A DNA stretch of 64,000 nt from contig PLXC01000094.1 of the NCBI GenBank assembly GCA_003151275.1, forward strand, positions 110,037 through 174,036, in the 5' to 3' direction. The position numbers were made by a program, and so were the translations under genes. Below, piece by piece: positions 62,465 through 64,000 of the stretch. Origin of the DNA: Candidatus Melainabacteria bacterium. Its GTDB lineage: Bacteria > Cyanobacteriota > Vampirovibrionia > Obscuribacterales > Obscuribacteraceae. Position 1 is the first letter of the stretch. Each line of letters begins with the position of its first letter. The notes beneath the pieces were generated by a model, which ran no database searches, had not been told where the DNA came from, and saw only the letters and a list, made by a program, of their open reading frames with translations.

Positions 62465-62887
62465 GTGAGAGCCTCAATTTTAGTTAGAATGGAAGAATCC
62501 GAAACTACTCCAAAGCATCAAATTGGCAGCCAGACATCTGCCGGGTTTCCGTCTCCGGCCGATGATCATCTTGAACTGCCGCTCGATTTAAATTTGTTAT
62601 TGATCAAAAATCAGCCAGCCACATTTTTTCTGCGAGTCAAGGGCTGGGCAATGCTGAATAGTGGCATTCACGACGGCGATATTTTGATTGTCGACAAATC
62701 GGTCACTGCATCTAACGGAAAAATTGTTGTTGCTGCCATAGACGGTGACCTGGTTGTGCGGCGCTTTCAAAATCATGATGGACACGCGAGTTTAATCGCG
62801 GACGATTCATCCAAATCTATTGCTCTAAACAACAATGACGAAATAGAAATCTGGGGTGTGGCGACCAGCGTAGTGCACCATTTGTAG
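62465..62887 (+). CDS. umuD: UmuD-like protein lacking both catalytic residues
   Basis: 140 residues from a GTG (an ATG at 62489 is an alternative). It aligns with E. coli UmuD throughout: [14 protein letters not shown] has the cleavage site Ala26-Gly27 (Cys24-Gly25 in E. coli). The Ser nucleophile box GDSM is GWAM here, giving Ala62, and the catalytic Lys of VKKL is Arg99 in VVRRF. Thus the Ser-Lys dyad is gone while the fold and cleavage site remain. It overlaps umuC by one base. It may act uncleaved or be cut in trans by another LexA/UmuD-type protease. Confidence 0.85.
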   Translation: MRASILVRMEESETTPKHQIGSQTSAGFPSPADDHLELPLDLNLLLIKNQPATFFLRVKGWAMLNSGIHDGDILIVDKSVTASNGKIVVAAIDGDLVVRRFQNHDGHASLIADDSSKSIALNNNDEIEIWGVATSVVHHL

Positions 62888-63981
62888 TGGCACAGCCTAT
62901 GGAACAGTTTGCTCTTGTTGATTGCAACAATTTCTATGCCTCTTGCGAGCGGGTCTTTAATCCCCGCCTGCGAGAAAAGCCAATCGTGATTCTTTCCAAC
63001 AACGATGGCTGCGTCGTTGCGCGCTCCAACGAAGCAAAAGCCTTAGGCGTGAAAATGGGTGTGCCCTTTTTCAAAATCACGAGCTTGGTTGAGCAGCACA
63101 AAATCCATGTCCTCTCCTCCAATTACGCTTTGTATGGGGATATGTCAGCGCGAGTGATGAAAGTAATTGGTGAATTTGCACCGGCGCAAGAAGTTTATTC
63201 CATCGATGAAAGCTTCCTGCACCTCACTGGTATGCGGGATTTGGCGGGGGTTGGCAGTCAAATTCGTAATCGCGTTAAGGATTGGCTAGGTTTGCCTGTT
63301 TGTGTAGGTATCGCTCCGACAAAAACGCTGGCCAAACTATGCAACGCCACTGCAAAATCTTACAGCAAACTCGATGGAGTTCTGGATTACAATTCCTTGC
63401 CCGAAGAGCGCAAGACGCGACTTCTGCAATCGTTTGAAGTTGGTGACGTGTGGGGCATTGGCAGACGATTGACGGAGAAACTGAAGACGCTCAGAATCAC
63501 CACAGCTTATGCACTTAGAGAAAGCGATCCAGAAGAGATGAGTAAGCGCTTCAGCGTCGTAATGAAACGCACCATTACAGAATTGCGCGGTGTCAGCTGC
63601 ATAGACATGGAAAACATCGACGAAGCCCGGAAGCAAATTCTATCCTCACGATCGTTCGGTCGCGCCGTCGTAGACCTTTATGAATTGGAGGAGGCGGTCA
63701 CCATGTACACGAGCCGAGCCGCAGAAAAATTGCGCGGCGACGGGTCATTGGCAAACGAAATCAATGTGTATGTTCGAACCAGTCCCTACATGCAGGATGC
63801 GTATGCTGAAAGTGCAACGGTGAAATTTCCGCATCCAAGCGACGACACGATGTTTCTTGTCAAATACGCAGTGGAGGCACTTCGCAGCGTATACAAACCG
63901 GGCCTTGTCTATCAAAAAGCAGGGGTGACGCTCTTAAATCTGGTGCCAAATGAAGGGCAGCAGTTGTCGCTCTTCCTGTGA
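62887..63981 (+). CDS. umuC: UmuC, Y-family DNA polymerase, short form
   Basis: 364 residues, against about 420 in E. coli. The catalytic carboxylates are present: [14 protein letters not shown], then [31 protein letters not shown] and the little-finger region [15 protein letters not shown] are normal. The protein ends [10 protein letters not shown] right at the beta-clamp-binding motif QLSLF, lacking the 55-60 residues that follow in UmuC. It is a translesion polymerase acting with UmuD. The stop lies 19 bp from the window end, so no downstream sequence can be checked. Confidence 0.92.
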   Translation: MAQPMEQFALVDCNNFYASCERVFNPRLREKPIVILSNNDGCVVARSNEAKALGVKMGVPFFKITSLVEQHKIHVLSSNYALYGDMSARVMKVIGEFAPAQEVYSIDESFLHLTGMRDLAGVGSQIRNRVKDWLGLPVCVGIAPTKTLAKLCNATAKSYSKLDGVLDYNSLPEERKTRLLQSFEVGDVWGIGRRLTEKLKTLRITTAYALRESDPEEMSKRFSVVMKRTITELRGVSCIDMENIDEARKQILSSRSFGRAVVDLYELEEAVTMYTSRAAEKLRGDGSLANEINVYVRTSPYMQDAYAESATVKFPHPSDDTMFLVKYAVEALRSVYKPGLVYQKAGVTLLNLVPNEGQQLSLFL

Positions 63982-64000
63982 ATTGACGATTTAAATGTCC

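Noticed and set aside
63979..63981. umuC TGA as a further selenocysteine codon
   Set aside because: UmuC has no Cys at this place, the stop directly follows the clamp-binding motif, and too little sequence remains to look for a SECIS.

Overview
The window looks like a chromosomal segment of moderate GC from an uncultured, envelope-rich, non-photosynthetic relative of Cyanobacteria (Vampirovibrionia/Melainabacteria, Obscuribacter-like). This is an inference from gene content: Hanks-type kinases fused to leucine-rich and tetratricopeptide repeats, a cyanobacterial-type DprA/SLOG protein, a DUF6745-like protein, LytR-CpsA-Psr and MraY wall genes, type IV pilins and umuDC. No rRNA, convincing tRNA, integrase, transposase or CRISPR array was seen.

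Layout. 1-4.6 kb: a DUF4143 ATPase, an intact Xre/RES toxin-antitoxin pair, an intact ribbon-helix-helix/BrnT-like pair, a membrane protein and a DUF4329/JAB-like protein. 4.6-11 kb: a secreted transglutaminase-like protein, three minor pilin/pseudopilin genes, a TPR membrane protein and a major pilin-like gene. 11.2-15.9 kb: a long Lhr helicase. 16-17.7 kb: decayed copies of the same two toxin-antitoxin types (BrnT-like toxin broken by an 11-bp duplication and a stop; RES toxin frameshifted) beside apparently intact antitoxins. 17.7-30 kb: a kinase-LRR receptor, LCP protein, GT9 glycosyltransferase, an HD-GYP response regulator/histidine kinase/TPR operon, mraY and a DprA-like gene. 30-34 kb: PcrA-type helicase with a Gly/Tyr-rich tail, and ndk.

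34-42 kb holds the most unusual locus: a 2117-residue protein with annexin-like helical repeats, a hydrophobic segment, two FHA domains and a C-terminal papain-like Cys-His-Asn peptidase, followed 6 bp later by a small partner gene. Directly downstream lies a collapsed second copy of the same two-gene unit, which argues that the pair moves and evolves as one module. 42-47 kb: a zinc-ribbon/kinase/LRR/TPR protein, a secreted repeat protein, and a thioredoxin-like secreted gene interrupted by an in-frame TGA.

That TGA and a second one in a 62-codon membrane protein at 49.4 kb are each followed at the right distance by a stem-loop of bacterial SECIS type (the second with a GGTC apical loop). They are the best candidates here for undescribed biology: two selenoproteins encoded about 2.5 kb apart. 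47-64 kb: an Eis-like acetyltransferase and a methyltransferase flanking a perfect 24-bp palindrome, TPR/DUF6745 genes, a second GT9 enzyme, a repeat-rich intergenic tract, a histone-H1-like/ribbon-helix-helix fusion, an amino-sugar operon with a large GT-C-like membrane protein, a MshEN-like protein, a RelBE-like pair, and umuDC in which UmuD has lost both catalytic residues.
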